In this document: piece after piece, positions 7,228 to 7,232 of the stretch | Position numbering within the stretch: the first letter of the stretch is position 1 | Layout: each line of letters starts with the position of its first letter | Source: Pseudomonadota bacterium | Lineage (GTDB): Bacteria; Pseudomonadota; Alphaproteobacteria; Rhizobiales; Rhizobiaceae | Direction: 5' to 3' | NCBI GenBank assembly: GCA_023457435.1 | Contig: JAEWLS010000049.1 | Coordinates: 1-7,232, forward strand | Length of the DNA: 7,232 nt | Translations under genes and position numbers: made by a program | The notes under the pieces: model-generated | What the model was told of the DNA's origin: nothing | Seen by the model: the letters and a program-made list of their open reading frames with translations, nothing else | Databases searched by the model: none

Positions 7228-7232
7228 AACAG

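Overview
This window looks like a piece of an alphaproteobacterial chromosome, most likely from the Hyphomicrobiales (Rhizobiales; Brucella/Mesorhizobium/Aminobacter-like). The basis is high GC content with strongly G/C-ending codons, an Omp19-type lipoprotein next to a ZapE/AFG1 ATPase, and a mdh-sucC-sucD block whose proteins resemble those of that order. Family assignments come from recognising sequences and motifs by eye; no database search was run.

Layout. Positions 2-307 hold the 3' end of an outer-membrane protease-inhibitor lipoprotein gene (omp19-like), closed by a strong UUCG-loop terminator. zapE (381-1544, +) starts only 11 nt after that terminator. cls, a two-HKD cardiolipin synthase (1528-2937, -), converges on zapE with a 17-bp overlap of the coding ends. 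A 198-bp divergent gap (2938-3135), in which I see no convincing site, separates cls from a small DUF5990-like gene (3136-3537, +). An AT-richer regulatory stretch (3538-3752) follows. It carries an ACGT-centred palindrome, an interrupted inverted repeat, a GC hairpin and a good Shine-Dalgarno sequence. Then comes the TCA-cycle block: mdh (3753-4718), sucC (4732-5928), a small non-metabolic gene (5931-6269) and sucD (6277-7179), closed by a rho-independent terminator at 7200-7227.

How the genes work together. SucC and SucD are the beta and alpha subunits of succinyl-CoA synthetase (succinyl-CoA to succinate with ATP/GTP formation). Mdh oxidises malate to oxaloacetate. Their tight spacing indicates one transcript driven from the 3538-3752 region. 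ZapE, Cls and Omp19 are envelope or division-related genes that share only the neighbourhood.

The most unusual feature is the 112-codon gene wedged between sucC and sucD, which normally abut. Its product resembles the B3/EcoRII-N-like DNA-binding domain known from restriction-modification proteins, standing alone. It starts 2 nt after the sucC stop, appears to use a Shine-Dalgarno inside the sucC end, and its own stop codon overlaps the Shine-Dalgarno of sucD. Its GC content (190/339, 56%) and some codons differ from its neighbours, which suggests a translationally neat insertion into a core metabolic operon.
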